A DNA stretch of 64,000 nt from Blasia pusilla (lineage: Eukaryota; Marchantiophyta; Marchantiopsida; Blasiales), in assembly GCA_050084515.1 (NCBI GenBank), contig CM114271.1, positions 34,410,001 to 34,474,000 on the forward strand, written 5' to 3'. Positions 13,491-24,522 of the stretch are shown here, piece after piece; the stretch's first letter is position 1, and each line of letters opens with the position of its first letter. The notes below the pieces were generated by a model. The model saw only the letters and a list, made by a program, of their open reading frames with translations. It made no database searches and had not been told where the DNA came from. The position numbers and the translations under genes were made by a program.

Positions 13491-13820
13491 AAAGAAACAT
13501 AAAACAATAATTAGAGAATTTTGGGAATTTTATTTTTATTGAAAATGATTCATACATTTTTTTCAATTTTCAAGCTTGGTAGGGAGGGAAATTTTTAAGT
13601 AATTTCTTGAAAACAAATTGATAAGAAAATCAAGTGACATTCTTTTCTTCATTGAGAGATGGGGATTACAAAAAGAAACCATAACTAATTTTCCCTTCAA
13701 TTCATCCAAAAGAAGTTATGTTCTTTTAAAGTGAAAGCATAGATTCATAGATTCATTACTATTAATATTCAAGCAAGAAATTCTCCTTTTTTTGAAAAAA
13801 AATAAGTGCACTACATTGGC
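13490..13820. repeat. Diverged AT-rich dispersed repeat, copy 1
   Basis: A segment with the ordered motifs TTTTATTTTTATTGAAAA, TTCATTGAGAGATGGGGATT, and AAGAAACCATAACT before a CCTTTTTTTGAAA-type run. A related order (TTCATTGAAAGGTGGGGATTGG, then GGAATAACTTATGTT) recurs near 44690-44960. Divergence is high, so the limits are approximate. Confidence 0.4.
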
Positions 13821-13834
13821 ATTCTTACTAGTAA

Positions 13835-13862
13835 CTAGTGAATAGCTTGTGTCATGCACAAG
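13835..13862 (-). mobile_element. Helitron-like 3' terminus (minus orientation)
   Basis: CTAG at 13835-13838 is followed, seven bases further in, by a hairpin at 13846-13862 with arms CTTGTG and CACAAG. Read on the minus strand this is hairpin, short spacer, CTAG, then T, the usual Helitron 3' end. The element body would extend to higher coordinates. A weaker version of the same pattern starts at 14012. No 5' TC end was identified. Confidence 0.45.
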
Positions 13863-14098
13863 AGTGAAGGGACTAACCATGATGCACACAAATTCAAATT
13901 TCTTTCGTTATTACATGTAATAAAAAAAAGACTTGCTGGTTGCCTAAGTGCCAGATATTAAGTATAGAGATGTTTGCAAATCAAGAAGGCACTCTCCAAT
14001 AATAATATAGACTAGTTAACATGCCCGTACTATGCACAAAAAAATATATTATTGGAAAAAAAAAAAATTTAAAGAAATTAAAGAGCGGACATTCTTTT

Positions 14099-14531
14099 TT
14101 AACCCACTTCTCACATACATAAAATCACCACTAAACCACTCCCCCCATAAATATAATTCCCATCAATCAAACTAAACCCCACTACTTCCTACAATAATTA
14201 CTATCCAAGTTTTAACCCATTCTTCACATACATAAAATCACCCCTAAACCACTCCTCCATAAATATAACCCCCACCAATCAAATTAAATCCCATTGATTC
14301 TTACAATAAATGCTCCTAAGTTTTAACCCATTCCTCACGTACAAAAAATCACCACTAAACCACTCTCCCGTAAATATAACCAATCAAATTAAATCCCTCT
14401 ACTTCTTATAATAATTACTACTAAATTTTAATCCGTTCCTCACATACATAAAACCACTAAACCACTCTCCTATAAATGTAACTCCCACCAATCAAATTAA
14501 ACCCCATTACTTCCTACAAAAATTATTATCC
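14099..14531. repeat. Four-copy tandem repeat, period about 105-117 bp
   Basis: Units start near 14099, 14212, 14322 and 14427. Each carries in order a TTTAACCCATTC-like start, CTCACATACATAAAA, CACTAAACCACTC, TAAATATAAC, CAATCAAA and TTAAACCCC, and ends in ACTTCCTACAATAATTA. Copies differ by substitutions and small indels, so the array is old. It has no coding potential. It lies just beyond Helitron-like ends, and some Helitrons carry internal tandem repeats. Confidence 0.8.
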
Positions 14532-15181
14532 AAAATTTTCATTAATTCTCGAATCCATAGCAAGTTACAAAATGAATACATGAAAGAAGAAATAGTAACA
14601 TGTTACTATCTTGTCCTATTATGGTTGCTATCTTGTCTTGTTCTGCTTGTGGGGTTGTGCATTATAGTATGGATAGATAATTATTCAATACTTACAACCA
14701 CGCAAGAATAAAAGTGTCAAAAATTTGTTACATAACACAAGGTCAAGCAACAAAAATTGATCAAAGACAAAAAAAAAAGAAAAATTTCCCCCAAAGTGCA
14801 GAAATTTTAACACAATACACATTTACACTTATCCAAAGAAACGGAAAATGAGAAGTAATTGGAAACATGTGGATTTACATCCAATAAATTTTCCTTAAAT
14901 GAAACATAATTGTACCTTTAAGTATGCTTAGACAAAATGTACTTAAATTAAAATTTTATAATCATTATTATGCTTTTTTTTAATTTCTTATTGAAAATTA
15001 TCTAAAAGATTGCTAAAAGTACCAATCTATGATGAACAAGGTGGGAGCCTCGATCCAACGCCAAACCATAGAGAAGTCGATTGATAGACTATCAACATTA
15101 TTTTTATTATTATCCATTAAAATTAATGATCCAAATAAAGTCATTATCTGAATAATAGAGAAATCCACAGGAGGATGGGGG
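14532..15181. other. AT-rich DNA without a gene
   Basis: AT-rich sequence between the tandem repeat and the mitochondrial insertion. Nothing recognisable. Confidence 0.5.
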
Positions 15182-15214
15182 TTAATTATGATGATCCTCG
15201 ATCATCATAATTAA
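15182..15214. repeat. Perfect inverted repeat at the left NUMT edge
   Basis: 15-bp arms TTAATTATGATGATC and GATCATCATAATTAA around the spacer CTC. It stands exactly where AT-rich nuclear DNA changes to mitochondrial-type sequence, so it may mark the junction or be an intergenic mitochondrial hairpin. Confidence 0.85.
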
Positions 15215-15625
15215 CTTGTCTGACAAAAAAGGGAAAAAAAACTGACCAAAAAAGGGCAGATACTATGAAGTTTTTGGCTTTACGTTTTCCGGGCTGCGGC
15301 CTACGGCCTTCCCTGGGCTTCAGTAATAATCCTAAGTATGACGTACTCGAGTGGAAGCCCCCTACTACGGTTTGTCTGTTAGCACTAGGCCGTATCCTTT
15401 TGATACTGTGAGTCCTAGCCCCGATACAAAAGCCCAGGTCTATGGGCAATTTTTGAGAATCGGTGGGTGGTTGCCTGCAGCCTATGTACTTACTAAATGG
15501 TTTCCGTTTGCCAAGTTTTTTACTTTGACGCAGTCTATCAGGCCATCTTCAAAAGACCGTGTAATAGGCGCTCGGGGGGTGTGCCCTTCCGGGGTTGAAG
15601 AAGCTCCGAAGAAAGTCAGGTTAGA

Positions 15626-15653
15626 GAGCCGTGTGATGGGCAACGTACGGTTC
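15626..15653 (+). ncRNA. Group II intron domain V remnant
   Basis: The 28 bases starting GAGCCGTGTGATGGG and ending CGTACGGTTC fold into a short hairpin with the GAGCCGTGT/ACGGTTC ends typical of domain V, the catalytic core of group II introns. A domain VI-like segment should follow. The parent intron and flanking exon could not be assigned. Confidence 0.6.
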
Positions 15654-16730
15654 GTAGAGCTATATCCCAGATCAGTGAACGGGTTAGGGCGAACTCTTGA
15701 CTCTATCCCGCAAATTCCATGCCAACGTTTATTTATAAAAAGGAAATATTCAAGTTTAGATTTCGTTGACAAATAGGTTTTTGCGAGTTACATAATTGTC
15801 AAACGCGCGGGCTGGCGTTTCTTGGAATCCCATGGTATAAAACGCGGGAGCATGTTCTTATAACGCTATCCCAAAAAGCCTCATCCATTATATTGAACCA
15901 GTTGGAGCGGCTAGTTAGGATAACTTGGTAATCCCACAACTGATTTTATTATCTTTCTACAAAAAAAATTTGTTTTTGCTGGCAGCAAGCGTCCAAAAAG
16001 ACCAAAGGAAGAGAGCCTAAACATTTTTTTTTTCCGTAGGCGCTGGATAGAGCCTTTTGTTGTGAGTTTCCAAGGTTAGTGCTTCTAGAGTAAATTGGCG
16101 TAGTCGCACATGCAGCGTGGCAGGCATGCCCATGTGGTTGCTTACTTTGATGCCTTTCCTCGGGCAGCGGATTGGCGTGACTGGCGATGCATATTTATGC
16201 ATAAACGTAGACGTTGGAAACAACGAAAATAAATTCAAGTCATGGATTAATCTGCAGAGGTAGAGCGCTTGTAGAAAGAAGGGTCGAGTTTCCGAAGGAC
16301 CGCTTTTCTTCGCGCAACGATTCGCGTTCTCAGCATCATGCCATTTTTTTTTCACCGGTAGTCTTAGGTTCCAAAGGATACTTATTTGGCTTTACCAAAG
16401 AAGGCCTGGTTTTTATTTTCGTGCCTCCCCATTCATATGGGCTTTCGCTATCCAGGACTGCGTCTCTCAGCGCTTGAACTTCAGTGATAATATAGTGCAT
16501 CATGGGCGCAAAGCGCACCAACAACCGGAGGTCAAGTCGCGGGCAAATGAGTTTCAAAAAACCGGGACTTTTAGGCCCAAGCAATACAGCAATTCTGCGC
16601 GTTCAAATTGTTCCTTTATTTCGGTGCGCCTCGCAAACCTTCCCAAGTTCGTAGAAATAATGTCTAGGCGTTCCTTAGCCCGTAGCCGCTCCAACTCAAA
16701 ATCACCTGCATCCATATACCAAAAGGCTGA

Positions 16731-16805
16731 TTGAGGTTGAAAAACGTGTGGTCTGTTTTAGTAACAGCTTTCCTACTTTTATTATCCCTTCCAGTACTGG
16801 CAGGT
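16731..16805 (+). pseudogene. cox1: cox1 internal exon fragment (NUMT)
   Basis: The + frame reads RLKNVWSVLVTAFLLLLS and then LPVLAG. This matches the conserved stretch of cytochrome c oxidase subunit 1 that is normally RLPLFVWSVLVTAF...LPVLAG. The first few residues deviate, consistent with an intron boundary or decay. The exon ends in GGT and intron-like sequence follows at once. COX1 is the catalytic core of respiratory complex IV. This copy is a fragment of about 25 codons and cannot function. Confidence 0.85.
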
Positions 16806-16922
16806 GTATTTGCGCCTGATGAGGTAGCGATGCCTTGGTCGAATTTGACTATATGCTGGAAACTCCGAAAGGACAATCAGCAGGGAACGAACCATGACGG
16901 TTCCCCCTCAGAGACTATACGC
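16806..16922 (+). ncRNA. Group I intron core following the cox1 exon
   Basis: Directly after the cox1 exon come ACTATATGCTGGAAACTCCG, GGACAATCAGCAGG and CCTCAGAGACTATACG. These are the P4-P7 core elements of group I introns, ending in the P7/P8 AGACTATA motif. The position, just after the LPVLAG codons, fits a known group I intron site of cox1 in several plant and algal mitochondria. No intact homing endonuclease frame was seen. Confidence 0.7.
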
Positions 16923-17314
16923 CAAACATCTCTGGCCAAAACCCCTTTCTTCGTGTGTGGAAATCGTAAAACCGGCCAGAGGACTCGGAAAGCCAAAGAA
17001 GCACGTAGTGCTTGTAAAGGCAAAGAAGTATCCTTCGGACCCTTCGGGCCCCCCTCAATAGATGAACAGTTCAAACCCGGGACCAAAATAACAAAGCCAC
17101 TATGCGCGTTACGAGGTTGGTAGGGCGGTTGACTCTTCTGTGCGTCGCATAAACCTACCGAGGAGTAAGATTTAGGTGCTTTAGCCAAAACTAATGTTTT
17201 GATAAGATCAGCTTGTCTAGGACTAGATCGAGTTGAATTTTTTTTTAAATCAAAATAATTACCTTCCCGCCTGGGGCCTTCGGCCTCGGTCTAGGGCACC
17301 CGCAAGAAACCCGG

Positions 17315-17430
17315 AAAATAAACTATGTGCGCTTCGCAGATGATTTTCTTATTGGAGTGATTGGTCCAAGAGCTCTGGACTAATACGCAGCTTGGTTACA
17401 CAATTTTTTGAAGTGCGGCTTAAGCTTAGG
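17315..17430 (+). pseudogene. Group II intron maturase/reverse transcriptase fragment (NUMT)
   Basis: The + frame reads NYVRFADDFLIGVIGPRALD, a stop, then AAWLHNFLKCGLSLGFEHY. FADD is the RT active-site motif (usually YADD), and the flanking residues fit group II intron-encoded maturases. Only this short palm-domain piece remains and it contains a stop, so it is dead. Confidence 0.75.
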
Positions 17431-17469
17431 GTTTGAACACTATCGTCCTAATAACGATAGTGTTCAAAC
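17431..17469. repeat. Perfect 16-bp inverted repeat after the maturase fragment
   Basis: Arms GTTTGAACACTATCGT and ACGATAGTGTTCAAAC around a 7-base spacer, followed by a T run. It would form a strong stem-loop resembling a mitochondrial 3'-end-stabilising hairpin, or the scar of a small foldback element. Confidence 0.85.
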
Positions 17470-17511
17470 TTTTTTTTGTAATGAATCATCGTAGATAATT
17501 CATTATTTTTG

Positions 17512-17560
17512 GGGAAATAGCTAAGTGGTTTATAGCACTGGTCTGTCAAGCCAGAAGTCT
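17512..17560 (+). tRNA. trnD: trnD(GUC) 5' two-thirds, truncated (NUMT)
   Basis: GGGAAATAGCTAAGTGG begins an acceptor and D-arm, followed by an anticodon stem-loop with CTGGT / CTGTCAA / GCCAG, giving anticodon GTC (Asp). The T-arm and 3' acceptor strand are missing; after AGAAGTCT the sequence becomes unrelated. It is a non-functional remnant. Confidence 0.6.
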
Positions 17561-17647
17561 ATTTTTATAGTGAGTTAATTTTGTGTCAAGCTGGACCGGG
17601 CCTTGCGGGCCTTGTTGTTATTTTTTCATTGAGCTACATCCCCTACG

Positions 17648-17775
17648 GAGGAAATGGGATTTGAACCCAATTTAACCGAAAGAGACTTCGATTTGTCAGA
17701 TCTGGTTCTCATCTCGTACAATAGCAAGCTTACTTAGTATCTAAGGGTTCAACCTTCTCTTCTATCCCCCTCAAC
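17648..17775 (-). tRNA. tRNA remnant, possibly serine type (NUMT)
   Basis: On the minus strand the sequence ends in GGGTTCAAATCCCATTTCCTCC, a T-arm and 3' acceptor like that of long-variable-arm tRNAs such as trnS. A variable-arm-like CTCTTTCGG precedes it. The anticodon region is irregular and the 5' acceptor does not pair cleanly, so identity is uncertain and the copy looks rearranged. Confidence 0.4.
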
Positions 17776-18107
17776 TACGCTTTTAGAGCATGTTGTGGTT
17801 CCTACCCGTTTACACGGGGTTTAGGTAAGCTCTATGCCCGGCACGTAGAATAGAGTCTCGCGTGGTTTGCTATATGGTGAGCACAGAATAGCAATTCTTC
17901 TCCATACTAAAACTGACAAATGGCCTTGTGATATGTACACCAAATTTATGGAAAAAAAGATGTTGAGCTTTTTGCCAGGCCTTTAGTTATGAATCCATCC
18001 CAGGTAAGCCAGGAAATTGATGCTACAACGCCCTTGGATGGTCTCTCTCATAGAGATTTGAATCATAAGATTGAAAGTTCATAGTTGTAAGTGGAGATCG
18101 GAGGTGA

Positions 18108-18142
18108 GAGCAGTTTGAGGTGAAAGCCTCTCATGACGGTTC
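18108..18142 (+). ncRNA. Group II intron domain V upstream of the cox3 exon
   Basis: The 35 bases starting GAGCAGTTTGAGGTGAAAGC and ending CATGACGGTTC form a canonical domain V hairpin with a GAAA tetraloop. It lies about 38 bp before the cox3 exon, the normal distance for domain V and VI at an intron 3' end, so the intron's 3' splice site falls near 18180. Confidence 0.8.
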
Positions 18143-18179
18143 GGAGGGGTTGTGTTGAAAGACCCGACCGACCCCCTAC

Positions 18180-18623
18180 TTTGTATGGTGGCGCGATGTT
18201 ATACGTGAATCCACCTCACGAAGGACATCATACATTTGTGGTCCAATTAGGACTTCGCTATGGTATGATTCTTTTCATCGTTTCAAGTCATGTTTTTTTA
18301 GCTTTCCTTTGGGCTTTTTCATTCTTCTTTGGCACCTACGGTTGAGATCGAGCTATCCGGCCCCCAAAAGGTATTTCTGTTTTAGATCCTTGGGGAATTC
18401 CTTTTCTAAATACCCTTATTCTACTTTCATCCGGAGTGCCGTAATTTGGGCTCATCATGCTATACTCATGAGTTTAAAACAACAAGCGCTTTACGCTTTA
18501 ATAGCTACCGTTTTCCTCGCTTTAGTCTTTACTGGTTTCAAGGAATTGAATATATAGAGGCCCCTTCACTATTTCCGATGGAATTTATGGTTCTCGTTTT
18601 TTTAGCTCTGTGGTTTCATGGTT
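18180..18623 (+). pseudogene. cox3: cox3 internal exon, frameshifted (NUMT)
   Basis: Pieces in shifting frames read [12 protein letters not shown], then [60 protein letters not shown] and FHG. These are successive conserved parts of cytochrome c oxidase subunit 3, a complex IV membrane subunit. The exon starts near COX3 codon 57 and ends near codon 207, and both ends meet group II intron sequence. Several one- or two-base indels and stops break it. The exon is otherwise nearly full length, so the insertion is not ancient. Confidence 0.9.
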
Positions 18624-19050
18624 GTGCGACTTGAAGGACATAAGACAATGCGTATAGCTCACTGGACTATATTGCCATCCCCGCTGAAGGGATGCTCCTA
18701 CCTCACCTTGCGCTCCTGGAAATGGAGAGGGCTTGAAGTGTGAGGGACAAAGTAAGAAGTTTATGATACAGCATACAACCCGCTAGGAGTGCCAAGGCTC
18801 TTGATCAACACAAGTGAACTGTGCAAGGACGTTTCGTAAAACCGCACCTATGACGAGTTTTCATTGAGTAGGGCCAGATGTGATTTGGGACACGATGAAT
18901 CGGTGCGTGCCCCGATCGGCAAATGATCACCGGAGTATAGCACAGGAACTAAAACCTTGCATTAGAGTCAAAATGTCAACAAGGAAAACCCACTGGGCTC
19001 CCCGGCGTCGGGAAGTTTGGTCCTGAGATCGGATACCATCCAGAGGGCAG
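18624..19050 (+). ncRNA. 5' part of a group II intron downstream of the cox3 exon
   Basis: Begins GTGCGAC directly after the FHG codons of cox3. GTGYG is the conserved 5' end of group II introns, and the following GC-balanced sequence has no coding content. The 3' end of the intron is not attached; sequence of another origin follows. Confidence 0.6.
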
Positions 19051-19405
19051 AAGACGATTCAAAAAGCCAAACAAAATCGGCCAAATCTATTTTTTTTAAC
19101 CTCCCCCGGCCCCTCCTTTCTCAACCATTTAGGCTCCCGACGGGTTGGCCCCGGAGGGCCCCTACCCTATCGGGCGCCACACTCTCCCCCGAATGAGCCC
19201 TAGAGGGCTAGTTCTACAGGTCAGGAACAATCTACATTTTGTCTTTGGTGCTGACTTGAATCTTGGGTGACGAAACACTAAAAAAGCCACTCACCACGCG
19301 AAATTCAGGTGAATAACTCAAAGCAGTGCGCGCGTAAATATTGGCCAATGGCACGGCTTGGAGCCTTTGCGTTTTATTGGCCTTAAGGCGCTGGGGACCC
19401 TGTCT

Positions 19406-19432
19406 CAATTTATCATCTAAGATGATAAATTG
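19406..19432. repeat. 13-bp inverted repeat beside the nad2 fragment
   Basis: CAATTTATCATCT, one base, then AGATGATAAATTG. It lies ten bases from where the nad2 homology ends and may mark a junction between joined mitochondrial pieces. Confidence 0.8.
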
Positions 19433-19441
19433 GTCACAATC

Positions 19442-19645
19442 TTAAGGTTCAGAGAAAGCATGCAAACTCTCATGTTTGAAATAATCCAAACACATAACCA
19501 TAGTACTAGCCGTACTTAATAATAGAAAGATTTGGCAAAAATATGTAAAATTGTCTATTATTAAATTATTATATACTAAATTGGCAACAGTTAGAGGTGA
19601 GCCAACGGCGACCAATAGGATGGTTATTAGAACCCCCACACACAC
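19442..19645 (-). pseudogene. nad2: nad2 N-terminal fragment (NUMT)
   Basis: The minus strand encodes VLITILLVAVGSPLTVANLV, then LIIDNFTYFCQIFLLLSTAS and MCLDYFKHESLHAF. This is the N-terminal membrane region of NADH dehydrogenase subunit 2 (complex I), usually reading SPLTVANLFYNNLIIDNFTY. Homology stops after HAF, before the next conserved FIVLILLSTCSML segment, so it is truncated at both ends. Confidence 0.8.
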
Positions 19646-19966
19646 ACATCAATAATAGATTGGCGAGTGTCATGAGAGCGCTCCAACGCGTTGACGTCCT
19701 TCAGGAGTCTTTTCAATTTCAAAGGGCAGAAAAATCCTTTCCCTTGGCCTCTATCTAATATTCCAGACGCGGGGGGTCTCCTACATAGTAGGAGTAGGAA
19801 GCAATACCACCCCCGCTTTCCTATTACGACGCTTTAGATGCTACGGTTCAGTAATTAGCCTTCGTAGGTAGAATAACCACCTTGTAGTATTCACCCAGAC
19901 AATCATTTTCCTAAAAGGACATTCATTCATGTATTTTTTTTGGATCGACTTAGCCAATCAAGACAT

Positions 19967-20221
<255 letters not shown>

Positions 20222-20527
20222 CTATTGCTGTAAGTCACCCACGATACAAGTCAGCATTGGGTGTCGGCATATCTTGCCTATTTAACCCGTGACAGGTAAC
20301 CCCCAAGACAAGATCATTCAGCAAGCGTTCTTAAACGTTTTGCAACCCATCTTCGAAGGCGGCTCCGTCTGGCAAGAAAGGGAGCAATCGACCTACGAAG
20401 ACCACTCCCGCCTGATACAGGCATGATTCCCCTGTGTCCCTCGGACCCGGACTACGCGCATGGCCTCATATAAGAAAAGAATTCTCTCCCAGAACGACTG
20501 AGAGTAAATTGAATTTGTTTTTTATTA

Positions 20528-20669
<142 letters not shown>

Positions 20670-20760
20670 CCCTGGGGTCTTGTCGGACAGTATTTTGGTT
20701 TTGTGGTGTCAAAGACAAAGTCTGGGGCCCTATCTGACAAAAAAAGTTCTTGTACCGGTC

Positions 20761-21340
20761 ACGGTAGATTAAACTTAAACAAAGGTCCTACGGGGTATCT
20801 TTGGTTAAAACACTTGCAGATGGTTCTTAATTCTTTTAAAAAACAAAAAATACAAAAATGTATTTGATAATTATTAAACAAGAGTATGTTGGAATCAAAT
20901 CAATAAAATTATTATTTTCAATTTTAACATTATGTCATGCATATGAAAATTATTAAAGAGACAGAAAAAAGTAATAATAAAATGCAAAAAATATTACAAA
21001 ATATAGGTCAAGAAAATTAATTTAAAAAGACATAAAAATATGTTTCCTTGGTATGAAAAATTGTAAAACAATACCCATTAGTGATCATCTGAATTGATGG
21101 GAAAGTGACAAGTGATTGGAAAAATGGGTATTTACATTGAATTTCTAGCATCCTATAAGGTTTCTAAATTAATTTTCTTTTTGCTTCGTGTCTTCTATAT
21201 TTTTGCAAGTTTATATTTGAAAATTATTTGAGTGTTTTATTCTTCTAAAGTACCGACATCTAAGTTCTAAGGGTTTTTTAATTAATTTTATTATATTTAA
21301 TCCTTCTATACTACAATGTGAAAATAATATAGGCCTAGAA
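20761..21340. other. AT-rich spacer between NUMT and satellite
   Basis: No gene or repeat recognised. Ordinary AT-rich sequence returns here. Confidence 0.5.
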
Positions 21341-23757
21341 ATGAAATTTCAATTAGCATAGAAATTTTCCATGGAATTTTGCAAGATGGTTAAAACCTCA
21401 TTTACCAAGAAGAACACAAAGTTACAGTTCAAGATCACATATCTAGAACAAGATCCTTACATCATCTTATTGTGTAGGTCACAAATGACCTTAGCTTTTT
21501 ATTTTGGGGTTCTAGGTGGAACTTCCGTTTGCTATGAAATTTTGCGAGGTATTTGAAAACAATAATTTGAAAATTACACAAAGTTTCAAGTAAAGATCAT
21601 TTACTTAGAAAAAATGGAAAATATAGAAGTTGATAGTCATTATTACATCTTATCGCATAGGTCTAAAATCACCATTTCATTTGTTGAGTGCGGATGGAAC
21701 TTCCATTTCCCATGAAAAAATTTCAAGGTCTTTGGAAGCACTTTGTTGGATAACTAGATAAAGTTTCAAGTCAAAATCATATACCTGGAAAAAATGGAAA
21801 ATAGACAAGTGATCTTTCCTTAATGCATCCAATTGTGTAGGTTTGAAATGACCTTTTCATTTTTAGGCTTTGAATGGAAATTCCATTTTCCAAAACAAAT
21901 TTTGAGATGCTTGACAAACCGACTTTGTAAACACTTTGTTGGATAACTAGAAATATTTTCATGTCAAAATCATATTCGTGGAAAAAATGGAAAGTTGTTG
22001 AGTCAATTTGTACATTAAATCGTGTAGGTCTTTTTGATGTTTCATTTTTAGGAATTTTGATGGAAAATCCATTTTCCATAAAATTTTGCGAGGTGTTTGG
22101 CAACACTTTTATCTACATGTTCACTAAGTTTCAGGTCAAGACCATATACCATATCTTAAAATCATGGAAAATAAAAAGTCATTTCAACTTAGTAAATCTT
22201 ATCACTTAAGTCTCAAATGACCTTTTATTTGGGCTTTGGATGTAACTTCCATTTTCCATGCAATCTTTTAAGGTGTTAGGCAATTCATTTATCTACAAGT
22301 ATTCTAAGTTTCAGATGAAGACCATATAGAACCTTAAAATCATGGAAAATACACAAGTCACTTAATCTTAATAAATCTTATCACGTAAACCTTTGATTGG
22401 CGATGAAAATTTTCTTGGTGTTAAAAAAATGTATTTTGAACTACTAGAGAAAGTTTTGTATCAAAATAATATACTTCGGAGAAAATGGAAAATTGAGAAG
22501 TCATTTTTCCTTAGTAAATCTTTTAAGTAGGTCTCAAATGACCTTTTCATTTTTGGACTTGGGGTGGAACTCCCATTTGCTAAGGAAATTTTTATATGTT
22601 TAAAAAAGAATAATTTGGACAACTACATAAAGTATTAGGTCAAAATCATATACCTAGAAAAAATGGAAAATAGACAAGTCATTTTTCCTTAGCTCATCTT
22701 GTTCCATAGATCTAAAATGACTTTTTCATTTTTGGGCTTTGAGAGGAACTTCCATTTGACATAAAAATTCTGATAATGTAAAAAAACATGCTTTTGAACA
22801 ACTAGAGAAAGTTTTAGGTCAAAGTCATAATAAGTGGGAAAAATGGAAAATATATAAATCATTTTATATATTTGTATACCTTATCATGTAGGTAGGGAAT
22901 GACCTTTTCATTTATGGGGCTTATGGTGGACCTTCCATTTTCCTTGAAAATTTGCAAAATGTTTAAAAGCACTCTTTTGAACAACTAGAAAAAGTTTCAC
23001 GTCAAAATCATATACCTAGGAAAATTGGAAAATAAGGAAGTTATTTTACCTTAGTACATCTTATTGCTTAAGTTTGGAACAACCTTGTAATTTTTGGTCT
23101 TTGGGTGGAATTCCATTTGCCATGAAATTTTGCAAGGTTTTTGGAAACACTCTTCAAAAACACTACACAAAGTTTGAGGTCAAGACCAAATATCTTAAAA
23201 TCATGGAAAATACAAAAGTGAGTTAACCCTAGTAAATGTTATTGCATAAGTCTCGATTGACCTTTTTAGGCTTTGAGTGGAACTTACATTTGCCATGAAG
23301 TTTTTGAAGATGTTTAGAAACAGTCTTTTGAACAACTAGAGAAAGGTTCAGGTCAAAACCATATACCTGGAAAAAATGGGAAATAGAAAATTCACTTTTC
23401 CTGTTACATCTTAGCGCTTAGGTCTGGAATGTCCTTTTCATTTTTGGGCCTAGGGTGGAACCTCTATTTTCCATGAAATTTTATAAGGTGTTTAAAAACA
23501 CTCTTCTAAACAACTATACAAAGTTTCGGGTTAAAATCATATACTTGGAAAAAATGGAAAAACTCATTCCATGCAGAAGAGATAAGATGTATTAAGGAAA
23601 ACTGACTTGTCTATTTTCCATTTTTTTTCAATTATATGATTTTCACTTAAAAAAATCTCTAGTCGTTCATAAGTGTGTTTAAAAACACCTTGCAAAGTTT
23701 TGGCAAATGGAAGTCCCACCCAAAGTCCACGAATGGAAACGTTCTTTAGGACCAAGC
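21340..23757. repeat. Diverged satellite array, period about 170-190 bp, last unit inverted
   Basis: About a dozen direct units. Each has TTGGGCTTTGGGTGGAACTT, then CCATTTGCCATGAAATTTTG, CAAGGTGTTTGGAAACACT, CAACTAGA..AAAGTTTCAGG, TCAAAATCATATACC, GGAAAAAATGGAAAAT, TCCTTAGTACATCTTAT and GTCTGAAATGACCTTTTCA. The TGGAACTTCCAT element recurs near 21521, 21691, 21870, 22062, 22241, 22565, 22745, 22927, 23107, 23278 and 23457, with a truncated unit near 22400. A final unit at about 23570-23750 is in reverse orientation. A nucleosome-length period is typical of plant centromeric or heterochromatic satellites. Divergence and small indels show an inactive array. Confidence 0.85.
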
Positions 23758-24522
23758 CTTGGGTCCTACATTAGGTCAGATTACATTTCCATGCCACTTA
23801 AGCCAGCGGTTAGGCAAGATCTACCGGTTTCATAACCAAAATCGGGTTTAGGGAATGTCTTTGAAAAATTGATGCATGTTATAGCATGTATCCGATTCAA
23901 GGATCGTCCTTGGAGTTTCCGTGCCATGATTTTTGTGACATGGACAGACCAGAGACTAGTTTTTGATCCATGAAATTTCAATCGTCGATCCCCAAGATCT
24001 GGGACCCCACGACCCGAAACTTGCGCCATGAGGACCTACCCTAAGACGGTCTAATGGCCTAATTGGCCTAACTAAACATGACCCATGAACTCATGTTAGT
24101 TTAGGGGCAATTGATAATGGTTTTGATGAGTTTACCTAGGCATGGAGTTTTCATTTTCCCACCTCTAAAGTCTCTATCTTTGTCCTTCCAATGGTTCCCC
24201 ATTTCCTTTTAGCCATGCCTTCCTAACCTTAAGAGCACATCCCCATGGAGCAATTCCATTTTTGTGGGATCCCTTTGACATTAAATTGACGGTTATCATT
24301 TCACGGACCATAGGTGGGTCGTTGGTCCTTATGCGCCCTAAAATTTACGGCGCATAAACGTCTAAGACGATCCTTGGGAAGTTATAGGACTCTAGCCGAT
24401 TGTTTTTTAAACTCCTTCATAGTCAAGCGTCTGAAACCGTTTGTGACCCTACTGGTAGGACCATCAGCCTAGGCCAAGAGGGATCTGCTAAGGTTGACCT
24501 CCAACTTTAAGGATCCGGTCCC
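23758..24522. other. Spacer between satellite and RT relic
   Basis: Composition becomes balanced. An open minus-strand frame at 23781-24029 is not recognised. The segment 24337-24360 (CCTAAAATTTACGGCGCATAAACG when read in two parts: CCTAAAATTT and ACGGCGCATAAACG) is repeated after the RT relic. Confidence 0.4.

Noticed and set aside
14099-14531. CRISPR-like array
   Set aside because: Units diverge along their whole length, with no short identical repeats or unique spacers, in a eukaryotic setting.
15351-15776. 141-codon open frame in the NUMT as a protein gene
   Set aside because: It runs over a group II intron domain V, so the sequence is intron, not coding.
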